A program made the position numbers and the translations under genes. From positions 7,882,587 through 7,946,586 of the forward strand of contig CM053326.1 in NCBI GenBank assembly GCA_028583605.1: 64,000 bases of DNA. Direction: 5' to 3'. The DNA comes from Dastarcus helophoroides. Taxonomy: Eukaryota > Arthropoda > Insecta > Coleoptera > Bothrideridae. Numbering within the stretch: position 1 is the stretch's first letter; each line of letters starts with the position of its first letter. Under the pieces are notes generated by a model, which made no database searches, was not told the DNA's origin, and was given only the letters and a program-made list of their open reading frames with translations. Below, piece after piece: positions 24,268-36,234 of the stretch.

Positions 24268-24611
24268 CCTTGTTTTGTGGGAACTTTTTCCTAGAGAGCA
24301 ACCGCTTGGCTAGGTGGCAGTTTCAACTGTTGATAGTTCAGCTACCTATGATTCACTATACATGCCTGGAGGGCGGCTGCATGAATTTGTAGTCTAGGTT
24401 GCATTCTACTTGCATACTTAAGGTATGATAAAATTTAAGTAAAAACATACTTTTTCCGGGAATGAATCGATTCCATGAACTACGCAAAATGTTGGTCGTT
24501 TCATCCTTCATCATCTTCAAGAACAAGTGAACAATTAATTTAATGGAAACGAAGTGCGGTAGCTTATTATGTCAACCTGCCAGAGATTAAACTCTTTAGA
24601 AATAATAAAAA

Positions 24612-24840
24612 TGTTACGCGCTTATCGGTTCGATTGATTACACTTATCGAATAAGACCCACTTTATTACTGAACTCAACAATTTACAATTAACTCACTTC
24701 TACTAACTCACTAATGGCACTGATTCTAACTGACTGACTGGAGGGAAAGCTGACCGCCTTTTTATAGTTTTGGCCGCCGGCTTCCAGAATTTTCGGCAGA
24801 TAAGGCTTATTATTTACATTGCGTTACAATACAAAAAGAT
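24612..24840 (-). mobile_element. Solo LTR (gypsy-like), minus orientation
   Basis: Read on the minus strand it has a TATA box (CTATAAAAAGG, about 24758-24768), an initiator-like TCAGTCAGT, a polyadenylation signal AATAAA (24662-24667) and a terminus CGATAAGCGCGTAACA. A related LTR with the same order of elements ends at 44198. The 5' boundary near 24840 is approximate, and no internal retroviral-type genes are attached. Confidence 0.55.
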
Positions 24841-25617
24841 AGGAAAGGCAGAATGATCACGGTAATTCTAGACGACCATACTAGAGTCGAAATACTTTGA
24901 TCAGATCATAAACTAAAATATAATATTTAAATATACCTAAAACATTGAGAAGTCAGTAAATGAAAAAAAATAAGAAATTATTGGAAAAAAATGGAAAAAA
25001 TTAATTTTGAAAATTCAACCTCCAGACCAGGTTTCCCAAAAATTCCACCAAAGCAAGAAACTTTTGAAATTTATTTAGGGCATCCGATATTAAGGCTTTG
25101 CGACGGATTCTGAGCGTCGCTTTAATTTTAAAATAAAAAAAAACCTCGATTTTTAGCACTTGTTTCAGTATTTTACTTATAAGACGAAAATGTAGCATCC
25201 TGTAGAAAAGCTTATTGTTACCAAAATTAAAGAGCATTAAATTTCTCATCAAATGTTTTACATGAAAGTTGAAATTATTTTAGTCGTGCAGCCAGTATCG
25301 ATTGTCAAAGTTTGGCAAATACTCCCCAAAATTTATAAAATAAATTTTTGACTTTAATTTAAAAATCTGTTCCTTATGAAGAGATCTTAATAAAAGCAGA
25401 ATCAACAACATCTGCTAGGTTATTGAATATAATAAGCAAGCAAAAATTATTTTCCAAAAAAAGGTAAAAAACCCCATTTAATTAAATGGGAAACGTATTG
25501 TCATTTAGGCAAGGTTAAATGGCATCGAAGACAATTACTATTGTTTCTAAAATTGTTTTTAGGCTTCAAAGAAATAATCTAGTGAATACTCAAGTTAAAA
25601 AAAGCCAATTTGGTAAA

Positions 25618-26389
25618 TAATGAACACCCTAATGATGCGTATTTAAGGGGAAGCAGTTACCTACGATTAACAATTAAAAATACTTTTGAGATGACTAATT
25701 CTCTCCCTACACCACTGCAATTTCTTCCCCATTAACACTGGGTGGCGTACATGGGACGGAAAGGGGTTTAGCCATTTCTCATTTGTTTCCACTTTTAAAA
25801 TAGCAATTCCGCTGTGGTCTTTGTCGAGCGCGTTGCGAATTCTCGCGTCCTTTCCGGTTTCGATGGTGGATGGCATACGATGATAATTTCACAAACGAGC
25901 GCTCTGTAGCTGCAGATAAGCGATATTTATTATTATTGCAAAAAGCCATATTGCTGCAAACTTCGATTTCCGCTGCCAGATGAAATAAACTCGCACATTG
26001 TAACGTGACATTTTACCCTAGTCGGCTGCCATTTGACTACAAATATTCTAATTTTAGAAGCTCGTCTCTGCACGGAAAAATGTTTTCCGGTAACCACAAA
26101 GTGAAATGGCGTTTTAAATCCTGCTGATTTTCAAAATTTGGATTTGAAATATAATCAATATTCCACAGGAGATTGTGCGTTTATGAAGCGTAGGTATAAC
26201 AATTTTTAGGAAAGTAGTTAAATTAAATCTTATTTAACGAAAACTTAAATCTGGGTCGGCTAAAGAAATACGTATATATTTTTTATTTATGGCTTGTATT
26301 CTAAATTCTGCCACCTCTTTAAATTTTTTTAATTTGTTGTGAAAGTAGCAATTATTTTAAGTAATCGATCACTGTTACAACTATCAATT
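25618..26389. other. Spacer, no gene recognised
   Basis: No supported coding or RNA gene. Confidence 0.45.
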
Positions 26390-27431
26390 ATTCATAACTA
26401 TTAAACTTTATTAACGATAAAAACGCAACAAAATTTAACAATGTTAAGGTACTCGGATGAATTAGAATTTTCAATTTATAGAAAACCTACGGATACAGAT
26501 GTTACAATTCTAAATGATTCCTTACATCCAATTCCACACAAATTGGCAGCATATAAATCAGTGATAAATAGAGCTTATATGGTACCAATGAATGAAGAAA
26601 ATTTTAATCGAGAAATTAACATAATTAAACAAATAGCTTATAACAATAGATATTCTTAATACACAATTAATAGATTATTATCTATAAAAGAACAAAAATT
26701 AGCTATTAATTCTATTTTTCCTAAACAACCAAACAAAAAAACAGACTATTTCGCTATTACATATTTTGGAAATATCTCGAAAAAGATAAGTAAGATAATT
26801 TTTCGTACATCCCAAGCGACATTTAGCTTTAAATCGTATAATTCGTTAAGTAACATGATTTTTAATGCAAAAGAAAAAACTCCATGACTTGGTAAATCTG
26901 GTATTTATAAATTGAATTGCTCTAAATGTAGTGCTGTTTACATAGGACAAACGTAACGCAATTTTCGTATTAGGTACAGCGAGCATCTTGCTGCCTTCAG
27001 AAATCAACAACCAGATCAAATTTTGCAAAGCATCTATTAGAAACACAACATAAACTTACATGCGCGAACACAGTCGAAGTATTAGATATTTGTAATAACA
27101 CCAAAAAAACTTAATTTCTTGGAAGCCATAGAGATTCACAAATATATTCAATCTAGTTAATTTACACTTATGAACAAGCAGCTTGATCTTCTGAACACAC
27201 CTCTAATTGAAGATTTGGACGAGAATTTGGATTAGACCGAATATTCGTAGGAGTCTCTGATCCATGGAGCTTGTTAGCATAACAACGGTTTAACAAATTG
27301 GTGGTATGACCGCCGATGATGCAGTTATGCGAAAAACCTGGTCCAGTGTTAGCAAATATTCACCGAAAACCTTGTGGAATTTTTAAATTTTGTTGCGTTT
27401 TTATCGCTGATAAAGATTAATAGTTATGAAA
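26390..27431 (+). mobile_element. PLE relic enclosed by short inverted repeats
   Basis: The 47-bp blocks 26390-26437 and 27383-27431 are reverse complements (TTCATAACTATTAA and CGATAAAAACGCAACAAAAT at the left; complement at the right, with three mismatches). The PLE coding remnant lies exactly between them. PLEs are known for inverted or partially duplicated termini, so this is probably one 5'-truncated insertion. Confidence 0.6.
26441..27215 (+). pseudogene. PLE remnant: RT thumb plus GIY-YIG endonuclease
   Basis: The frame reads LEFSIYRKPTDTDVTI, SLHPIPHKLAAYKSVINR and IKQIAYNNRYS, the conserved PLE segment after the RT palm, and continues past TAA (26657). About 70 codons later comes GKSGIYKLNCSKCSAVYIGQ, the GIY-YIG core with Y, Y-I-G and a following EHLAAF, with further stops at 26887 and 26956. 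A frameshift near 27020 precedes a recognisable tail (LDICNNTKKT, FLEAIEIHKY-like). At least three stops and one frameshift make it inactive. It is clearly a different PLE copy from those at 6154 and 40158. Confidence 0.85.
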
Positions 27432-27929
27432 CTTGAAGAATTCCATTAAGTAATGGTTGGAAATGTGAACTATTAGGTACTCGATAGCAGTGACAAAGTA
27501 ACATATTGCTATATAAAAACCCATCACTAGGTGTAACCTCTTCTTAGTCGCGGAATGTATTGCCGAAAGTATCTTATAATATGGTATGGAATGCTCAAGT
27601 CTTCTTTCTTAGTAAATCTTTGTTCAGTAAAAGATGTGCTCGGGCTGCTCCTCGTAAAAATCACGCATACCTCCATTTCATAAGTCGGGACTCGGAGTAT
27701 CTTTGCAGATGTAAAGAATGTTAGTAAATAACTTATTGATGAGAAAAAGAAATATTTCAATGCATCAGATGCTCATCAATTGTTCGAACGGTAATAAGTT
27801 CTTCTAGGGATTTACAAAGTCGCTCGGAAATAATTCGCCCTTTCAATTTTCTCCATTTGCTCCATGCTATTGCGACAACTCTCAGATATATGAAGATGAA
27901 GAAAAATGTAACTGGTGACCTCCTGGCGT
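27432..27929. other. Spacer, no gene recognised
   Basis: Short chance ORFs only; it ends at the P-element target site ATGCTACC (27930-27937). Confidence 0.45.
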
Positions 27930-28694
27930 ATGCTACCAACACCACCTAGATGAGAAGGCCAAGGGGCTCTGACGTCAGCAAACCCTTAACCGAGACTAGT
28001 AGGCCCATAGAACCATGGATTTTTAACTTTGCCTCATCCCGATACTTTAAAATCTATATGTAACACCTTTCTTACTGATCCAACTTTAGAAGAGCGGTAA
28101 TCTTTTTTATTGTATGCTAAAAATATTTATAAATATTTGAAAGCTCATGAGAAACATATGATTTTGCTTATGGATGAAATTCATATAAAACTATTTATGG
28201 ATTATAAAGGAGGAAATATTGTAGGAACAGCTGTTAATAGCAAGATTTTGGCAAATTTGGCTTTTACTTTTATGATTAGCAGTGTACTTTCAAATTTTAA
28301 AGAAGTCATACATATTTCACCAGTTACGAAAATTAATCATGAAATACTTTTCAATTTTGTAAAATCTATAATTTTGGGACTAGAGAATATTGGATTTAAA
28401 ATATTTCGTGTTTTAAGAGATAATAATGCAATTAATAGTAAGGCAATGTGTAATTTTTCACCCAAAAGACAACTGAGCAGTGGCGGCTCGTAACTAAAAT
28501 TAATGGGGGTGCTGCTCCAGAAAATGTTGAGCCTTTATTTTAAAATTATGCTAAAGAAAATAAATATATCTAGAAAGAAAATTTATTTGAAAACTTGATA
28601 AGATCCTAAAATAACAAAATCAACATTTTTTACATATTAAATGGTTACAATTCAAACTTTCATTTAAAAGTAAAACCTATTTTTCTTGTTTTAA

Positions 28695-29282
28695 TTATTT
28701 ATTTAAACTAAAGAAATCTTTTTCAATCGAAAGCACTGCAAGGACATTTCGCCTTTCTGATTTCATAGTGCTTCTTAGAAAAGTTTTGATCCTTTTCAGT
28801 GTTGAAAAGCAGCGTTCTGCCTCTGAAGTTGTCATAGGAATTGTCAAAAGGATTTTAATTAATTTTGTAATTTCATAAAAACATCATCTAGAATATTTTC
28901 CAAAATAAATTTCCAGATCAATTAATTTACAATAATCATGAATATCAGAGCTAGAATAAAATACTTTTAGTTCGGCTGCAAGTTTTTCTTTGTCAATCAT
29001 GGCATATGCATCAGTGGTCAGTACTATCCCTTCTGTGGGATGTTCATTCTTAAAAGCAGAGAAGCGTCCTTTCTCGAACAATTTAGCAGCCACTAAATGA
29101 TTAGTGGAAGAATATATGTCCAATATATCAACAATTATACAGTCACACACTTCTTTAGCTTCTGCCATGAGTGTTTTTGAAGAATTCTCACAGTACTTTG
29201 AATTTCTTAATTCTAAAATAGCAGTTTTAAAATTGTCTGTATATCCGTTAACTTTAAACAAACTAATTTCTCGAGATTGCAT
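28695..29282 (-). pseudogene. hAT transposase C-terminal fragment
   Basis: The frame runs from about 29282 with MQSREISLFKVNGYTDNF, crosses one in-frame TGA (28884-28886) and ends at TAA (28695-28697). The last part reads IPMTTSEAERCFSTLKRIKT, FLRSTMKSERRNVLAVLSIE and KDFFSLNK. The S-E-A-E-R-C-F-S-x-L-K-R-I-K and L-R-S-T-M pattern is the hAT dimerisation domain, in the ZMYM/TTF-type hAT lineage. The catalytic core normally upstream is absent: the region up to 30090 is AT-rich without homologous coding, so this hAT is internally deleted and not autonomous. Confidence 0.85.
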
Positions 29283-30090
29283 TTATTTTTTATCAAAGTA
29301 AAATAAACTGGGCATCGCAACTGCAAGAAAATTCAATATTACAAAAAATATAGTCGAAAGCTCATGATTAAAATCGAAATTTTAAAAAAATCTCCAATTT
29401 TATTTTAAATATTTTTATTGAAATTTTAAGATAAAATCGACATTTCCTATTCAAGTATTCGACAAAAGGTAGAAATTTGAGTATAAAGACAAAATTTAAT
29501 TTAATTTTTTTTAAAACAAAATTTATTTAAACTTTAATTTAGAAGATTATTTATTGCATGACTTAAGGTAGGAAATTATTATTTCATTATTTATCGTTAT
29601 CTATTAATACGAGTTAAAAAATAAAAATAAATTATTTTTTATGAAATAATTCATTTTTGCAAAAACAAATTGTCTTCAAAGGTTTTTAATTTTTCTAAAA
29701 TAATTACATAAAATATTTTCTTAAGTAGATTTATTAAATTAATACTAATCCTAACTGACAAACAATATTTAGTGGGATATTAATTATTTGCAATATAAAG
29801 CATGTTTGGTTCGACATTTTGCTTTTCTACAATACACATTAAGTCAAAACAACACAATTTTGCTAAATTATGCATTTGATTTGCATTGCTTCGATTTCGC
29901 TCCCGGCATTACTTCGCCGGGAATGATAGTAACTGCAAGTTTAAGCGTTGTGCCGGGATAGGTTGTAATGGCAGAGTTTAGCCGCTAATCCAGTACGCCA
30001 CGGTCAGTACTGCAGGAAGAGCAGTGCTTTCTCGCCTTTGCAGTAGCATACGAAGCTTTCTATGCGCGCAAACGTACAACGTTCAAATAC

Positions 30091-31205
30091 GAGGCGTTAA
30101 ATACCGCGACGCATTCCAAAAGTTTATTGGTTACAATCCATCACGTGATCTGCTGAATTTCTATTGGCTGAATAGATATCATAAAAGCGCGGGTATCTTA
30201 AAACCCGTACACCTTCACCTCTCGCAAAAACATACCAAGCTAGTCAAACACTGCCCAAACCTCAAACTAACTGATTATATTTTTCAAACGCTTCCTACAT
30301 TGATTGGATGTCAGATATCTGTATTTCAACTGATTTGAATAGTAATGCAGTCCTATATTTTTAAGTGTTTCATTGGTGGTAAAAACTTGATTACTTATTC
30401 CGTTATTAGTTAAATTTGAATTATTATTACAGAGATAAAATTTGTCAGTAGTTTTCAATTACATTCTTTAACCAATTTAATTTTTTTCAAAAAGTTTATA
30501 TCAGAAAAGATATTCAAAAATGAGAATAAACATATTTTTTTATCAAAAAAGTTATTTATTTTTTATGAATAATCAATAAAAACATTTTTATATCTGTCAG
30601 TTTTTTAATATTTTTTTTACGCGACTAAATAATTCCGTAATTATTTCAAATTTGTAAATCAATATTCAATTATGGAAAAAATAACCAACATTCAGGCGCA
30701 CGAAGTAGCGTTCGAGGCTAGATGGCACTATTTTTAAACAACAGAAGTTTTAATAATAGAGATAAAAGTTTCGGGAGATAAAACTTTTTTTTTGTTGAAA
30801 ATTTTTCTCCTTAAAAATCTTTTTTCAAATTTCTCAGACGTTAATAATTTTGAAGCTATTCACGTAAAACTAAATCTGATTTTTTCAAATTTTTATTTGT
30901 TAATAACTTATGCGATTGTTCATGTGCAGGTTTTATACTTTTTTTACATGCTATTCTGCATCAAATAAGCCCTCGCCCACATTTGTACTCGCTATAGCAA
31001 CGAACATGTTTATAAACTTGTGGATTAGAATTCAATTTGACTAGTAGGAATTATTGTCAAGTCGATGTAAGACGCAAATATCATGTTTTAAAAAACGCGC
31101 GCTTCTCATCTTATGAATCCAACCAATGGAAATTCACAAATCACGTGACCAATTTTAACCAATAACTTTTTGGAATGCGTCGCGGTATTTAACGCCTCGT
31201 TTCGT
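30091..31205. mobile_element. 1.1-kb foldback nested in the hAT element
   Basis: The left arm from 30091 (GAGGCGTTAAATACCGCGAC, GCATTCCAAAAGTTTATTGG) and the right arm ending about 31200 are reverse complements over about 90 bp, including a CACGTGA box near 30142 and 31143. The 10-bp GTTCAAATAC occurs directly outside both ends (30081-30090 and 31206-31215), compatible with the 9-10 bp target duplication of Mutator-like elements. The interior is non-coding. Confidence 0.7.
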
Positions 31206-33215
31206 GTTCAAATACCTCGTCGTTGAAACTGTAGAGCGCACAGTTCCTTACTCCATACAAATATTACGTTTGCATCTTTTTTCATGAATTGGGACATTGC
31301 TACTGATATTAACCTTAAGGGTTATATGTATAATGAACAAATACATATAAAGAAAGAAAATAAGAAAAAAGAGCTCATATTAAAGGTTATTGATAGATGG
31401 AAGTTGGGGGTGCTGCAGTTCCGCAGTGCCTATATGCGAGCCGCCACTGCAACTGAGTATCGTCTTTCCTCATGCTGTTAATGTAAATCGGCCTTTATTT
31501 TATTTGTTCGACTCTGTACATTTGTTAAAATGTATAAAAACTAACTGGCTTAATTTAAAACCTGAACAAATTTTTACCTATCCTGATTTTGAGACTTCTG
31601 ATCTGAAATATGCATTCTTTGAAAGCTTAAAAATTCTTAATGGTAAGGAAAATGACAAATTGTTAAAATTTGGTTATAATTTAACTTTAAAAGCCTTATT
31701 TCCGACCAATTTTGAAAGACAAAATGTTCAGCTAGCTTTAAAAATTTTTAATCCATTTGTTGTTCAAGGTCTCTTACAATTTGGCTCTGATATTAATCAC
31801 TCCCATAATACAGCTAATTTTATTAATATAATATTAACCTGGTGGAAAATAGTTAACGTAAAAACACCCTACAAAGGGAAACGCCTTAATGATCTATATC
31901 AAGAACCCATAACTTGTATTTCCGATGGTAACGATCCCAAAATAAATTTTTTGAACAAAATGTTAAACTGGTTGGAAATTTGGAGAAAATCCGACAAGTT
32001 TTCAAAATCTTTAAGTTCACAAACATTCACAGCTTTACATCATACTATTTTTGGCATGCTAGAAATTTCAAAATATTGTTTTGAGGAAATGGGCATTAAT
32101 TATGTTCTTCTTGCTAAATTTCAAACAGATTCTCTAGAAAACAGGTTTGGAAAATATCGTCAAATGACGGGGGGACAATATAACATTTCTATACGCCAGT
32201 TATATGAGTGTGAAAAAAAATCAGAATACAATCCCTGATGTCTCTAAAATCACCCTGCTTTGGGACATTAAATATTTGTACTTTTCATGATAATGATAAT
32301 GAGTTTGCGATGAAAAAGGTCGAGGAAACAAATTCAAAATTAGGTTGGTTTGCTCCTAATTTTCATGTTACCGAGGAGGATATCGAAAAAGTGAAGTGGG
32401 AAATGCCGGTTATTACTTACTTAGCCGGTTATTGTTGTTATATTTTGTTAAAAAAATTTAAATGCGAATCGTGTAAAATAAATTTGACACATAATGATGA
32501 TCTACAAATTGAAGATAATTATAACCTCATAAAAAAATTAAGTAGAGGAGGTCTCAAGTTTCCAAAAGCCAGAGTCACTAATATTGTTTTATATGCCTAC
32601 ATAATTTTCAACAAAATTTTAGACAACCAAGAGGATTCTTTTCCAAGTATTCATAATAAAAGGCAATTTTTATTAACAATAACATTGCAATATATTACAC
32701 AATATAATTTGTTATTAGATTTGCCGCAATGTGAAATTCATAACAGTATATTTATAGCCAATATTTATAATCAATTCTGTTATAAATACCCTATTGAAAA
32801 ACTATTGTTGCAAGTCAAACGATCGGCTTGGAAAAGGAAATAAAAGAAAATTAGATACTCTTTCAAATTAAGTCAGTGGTCAACGAATCTGTAATTTAGG
32901 TCTTTCTAATAAAACATTAGATTCGTTAATTCTATCTTTCAGAAACAAGATACAGTTGTATAAAGATCTTATAATTTATATAATAATGATTTCCCTCTGA
33001 AAACATATTATTTTACAGAAGAAGTGTGTATTGTGTATTATTCAACAAAACATCTATTAAAAATCAAATAAGAAGTAACTTAAGCAACAATTTCGGCAAC
33101 TAGTATATGTTTACCTAACATTACGCTAAAGATAGATGAACAACCCTTGGCATACAAAGTGTGACGTCACCAGTCAGCCCGTCGGCCTTCTATCTAGGTG
33201 GTGTTGATGCTACCC

Positions 33216-33854
33216 AGAGACTAAATAGACTGAACGTTTCAATGTTGTCTCCTGCGTACAGTTGAAGCTAAAATCCGGGGAAGTGGGGAGGTGCATTCCA
33301 CTACTCTTTGATATGGTCGGATTAAGTAAAATTTATAAATACGAAACTTGCCGCGTAACGGTTCTAACGATTTAGATGAAACTTTAGAACTAGGGGCTTT
33401 TGGACCAATTGGATAATTTTTATAAGTGCTTTTTGGTAAAAGTTCTGGAGAACTATTTTCAAAGACATCTTGGTTTAATAGTAAAATAATTTTCTTTCAA
33501 TACGCGACGCCTGTGTACAATATTGTTAAGCCGGTGCTGTAAACACGTCATGATTGCAGTGAAATGGCGACGCGCGCACGCCGATAATTGAATATTTATA
33601 TATTTTATTTTTACCTACCCAAAGAATGAAACTCTTGATTTTCCTTCACTAATGTGTTCACTGAGGTTTCAACAATGATCCACAATACACTTCCCCATAT
33701 TTACAGCCCATTTTCTTAAAAAAAAACCGATGTTATCTTCGCAAAGGTCTGTCAAATAATAAGAGGGCATTGCGAGCTAGATGGAACTAGGCTTTCGCCA
33801 GGCTTTCAACTGGCTTCACTGCTTACCGTGTTAGGTTCAGTCTATTTAGTCTCT
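33216..33854. mobile_element. 639-bp MITE with 10-bp target duplication
   Basis: The TIRs AGAGACTAAATAGACTGAAC (33216-33235) and its exact complement (33835-33854) are flanked by GATGCTACCC at 33206-33215 and 33855-33864. A 9-10 bp duplication suggests a Mutator-type MITE. It inserted precisely across the right target duplication of the P element. Confidence 0.88.
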
Positions 33855-33864
33855 GATGCTACCC

Positions 33865-36234
33865 ATGTCTGGAATTTAGCGGTGAGGCCTTTACATTTCA
33901 AATTAAAAATCATACTTCACATCTCATTAGCTGTCCACTCTCTGTAAAGTTTTATCTGGGCCAATACCAGAATACTGTTCTTATGTATGAAGTTTAGCTC
34001 CAAAGTACATTTTGGCATTTTTTAAATTCGATTCAAAGAAGAGCAATACACCTGACTGATAATGAGTTTCTCGAAAAACTGGAGGACAGACGGTTGGTTA
34101 GTGACTTGCCCCTTTTATCAAAGTAGTTTTATGGAGAATGCTTACAGGAACAGATAGGTTTGATCATCAACGTTTTTGAGACATACAAGATAGTGTGTGC
34201 GGTCCAGCTTGTAACATTGAGGACTTCCGTCAATAAAGATTCTTTTTTTTTCATAGAATCTTCAAACTTTTAAATTCATGGATCATCAAAAATCGCTTCG
34301 ACAATTAAAACTTATTCTTATTGTAAAAGGAAGTTCATCGTCATCTATCTCTGTTTCCATATGCTTCTGTCGGTGCTCCAAGGGCATAATAGACTTTTCT
34401 TTTGCGAGTGGATTGCACTTTAAAAGAAAAAAATTTGCAAACTTTGTTAAGGAAGTGAATAATATGTCAACATTTATGGTTTCAATTAAACCATTTAGAA
34501 TAATGTAACTCTAAGGCAAGTTATTGCCTTGCAAGTCACTATCTATCTAATAAAACTCTAAATCTAAACACTGACTAACAGGCAACGCACTGCCTAAACC
34601 AGTGGATCTAGATGTCTAGAAGTATGAAACTTTTCACATGAGTTCCTTATGTAATGTAGGTAAGTCCTAAGAATAATCAAGGATTTTTGAAAATTAATAT
34701 CTTAAGGATTTTAAATAGGGATAAAAATTTATATGAAAGTTTGTAATTTTTAAAGTTAGAAATGTGGAAATTGATGTCTAGTCTTCTGTTTATAAGTAGA
34801 AGTTAGCGCATTACCCTTTTTTTCCAGAATTTATCCGTAAAGGTTTCAAATCTGCTTACAAACACTGGAATACTGATAACGCATAGCCTAAACCGGTAAA
34901 CCGGATGACATTTGGTATGGAAGTTTGTTATTTTTACAGTTACAAATATGGAAATGAGTGTTTAAATTTTTGTTTATAAATAAGTAAATTTCATCAGCAT
35001 TTGATTTTCTGTGGAAGTAAAAGTTATTTGGTAAAACTTGAACACTTACTGATTGGTAAGTCATAGCAGGTTTGGGAATATGAAATTTTTTGCACAAGAG
35101 TTCTTTATATAACGTAGATGAGCACCAAGAAAGGATTGTTGATAATTCGTTTTCTTACGATGGTTGTAGGTAAGTTACTTATTTTTGAAGTCATAAAAGA
35201 GATTTAACAAAAGTTGGATGGTTGCTAAAATGTAACCATTTGCCGATGAAATGACCAGAGTCTTTATAAATTAAATATATATTTTAATTTATATTTAAAG
35301 TTAAAAGCTAAAAGGAAGTTATACACTAATATATAAGTTATTACTTGGAATTAGCGATTATACTGATGTTGACATTTTGAAACTAAATTAATTTCGAATT
35401 TAATTTTGTAGTAATTGAGGTCTCTTATTTATAAGTTTTAAATTTTTCTTCATTCTACTGCTATTACGACCGTTAAGGTTTCCATTTAATTTCCTATTCC
35501 GGCAGCGCAATTTCTTCTTAAGTAGAATTTTATTTTGACAGTACGGTACTCAAAGCCCAACTTCAAATACAATTAGGAGAGGAGCAGTTTCCCGTATAAA
35601 TATTCATTGAATTGAAATAGGAATGGAGTAATCGCTGCCGCAATATTTTGCGGAACCGAATTAAATAAGTGTTAAATATATAGCAAAGTTAGCTGCAGGC
35701 ACAATCTTCATGATGAGAAATGTGTTAATCCTATTTAATCTCTCTTCTCGCAGCTCGCAAATTAAAATAAGAGACCGCATTCGGGAAGGGTGAGCATTCG
35801 GTCCTCATTCCAGCTTAAAATATTTCAGATATTACAATGATCCTCTTATGAGAAACTGAAGCGGGAAGCTGAGTCTCAACAAATTAGTCTTACAGTTGCG
35901 ACTTGATCTACGAATTTATTACGGATCTAAAACAAAAAGACTTAAGCTCATTAAAACACAAAGGACGTAAGCTAATTAAAATAAATATTTAATACTTAAG
36001 AAAATGCTATTTTCTGACGTTACTGACTAAGAAGTAATCCGAGCAAAATAATTTCTGTTTAATATTTAAAAATGTTTAGTAAAGTTAAAGGATGTACCTT
36101 ATCTTACAATGAACTTATTTCATAAAGATACAATTCTAATAATTTTATCTTAATTGGTTTTTTTGGAACGTTTCATAATTTCAACATGAGAAGAAATTAA
36201 TTTCTGTACCTTTGCAAAAATAATTTTTATCATT
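33865..36234. other. Spacer with a degenerate tandem repeat, no gene
   Basis: No gene was recognised. Between about 34540 and 35160 blocks such as GAAAGTTTGTAATTTTTAAAG, then GGAAGTTTGTTATTTTTACA about 178 bp later, and AACACTGACTAACAGGC / AACACTTACTGATTGG variants show a diverged direct repeat with a period near 180 bp. Confidence 0.45.

Larger units (their letters stand above)
23463..25617. repeat. TIR-flanked block with nested insertions
   Basis: About 23463-23690 and 25385-25617 are imperfect reverse complements. Landmarks are CTAAAAACAATTTTAG, GATGCCATTTAACC(C/T)TGCCTAAATGAC split across the pair, CCATTTAATTAA(A/C)ATGGGG and TGTTGTTGATTCT. The enclosed DNA carries a hammerhead snapback (24083-24267) and a solo LTR (24612 onward). 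This looks like a ~1.7-kb non-autonomous TIR element that later received other insertions. Confidence 0.55.
28478..31449 (-). mobile_element. hAT element inserted in the P element
   Basis: Termini CAGTGGCGGCTCG (28478) and CGAGCCGCCACTG (31449) are inverted. The 8-bp target CAACTGAG is duplicated exactly at 28470-28477 and 31450-31457, the hAT signature. A further GGGGGTGCTGC block sits subterminally at both ends. The minus-strand transposase is reduced to its C-terminal third. The element in turn contains a 1.1-kb foldback (30091-31205). Confidence 0.92.
28027..32843 (+). pseudogene. P-element transposase (THAP9-like), interrupted
   Basis: The first part, 28027-28477, reads LPHPDTLKSICNTF, stop at 28098, then LLMDEIHIK (first catalytic Asp), DYKGGNIVGTA, LSNFKEVIHISPV and LRDNNAIN (second Asp). 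The second part begins at 31458. Removing the hAT element and one CAACTGAG copy restores the frame exactly: SPKRQL joins SIVFPHAVNVNRPLFYLFDS. Then come HLLKCIKTNWLN, NFERQNVQLALKIFN, TWWKIVNVKTPYKG, LLAKFQTDSLENRFGKYRQM and YNISIRQLYECEKK. A one-base deletion in the A-run at 32213-32220 shifts the frame, which continues to the stop at 32843. The N-terminal THAP zinc finger and leucine-zipper region are missing. Two point lesions plus the insertion make it inactive, but similarity along the catalytic domain is strong. Confidence 0.9.
27938..33206 (+). mobile_element. P element, internally deleted and interrupted by hAT
   Basis: The TIRs AACACCACCTAGAT at the left and ATCTAGGTGGTGTTG at the right extend through AGAAGGCC and a GACGTCA box about 30 bp in. 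The 8-bp sequence ATGCTACC lies directly outside both ends (27930-27937 and 33207-33214), the P-element target length. Without the hAT insertion and one of its duplicated targets the element is about 2.3 kb. The coding region starts only ~90 bp inside the left TIR, so the THAP DNA-binding domain has been deleted and the copy is non-autonomous. Confidence 0.85.

Noticed and set aside
30024..30338. 104-codon ORF on +
   Set aside because: It covers the boundary and left arm of the nested foldback, so it is not a gene.
31284..31481. 65-codon ORF crossing the hAT right end
   Set aside because: It runs through the hAT TIR into P-element sequence in the wrong frame.
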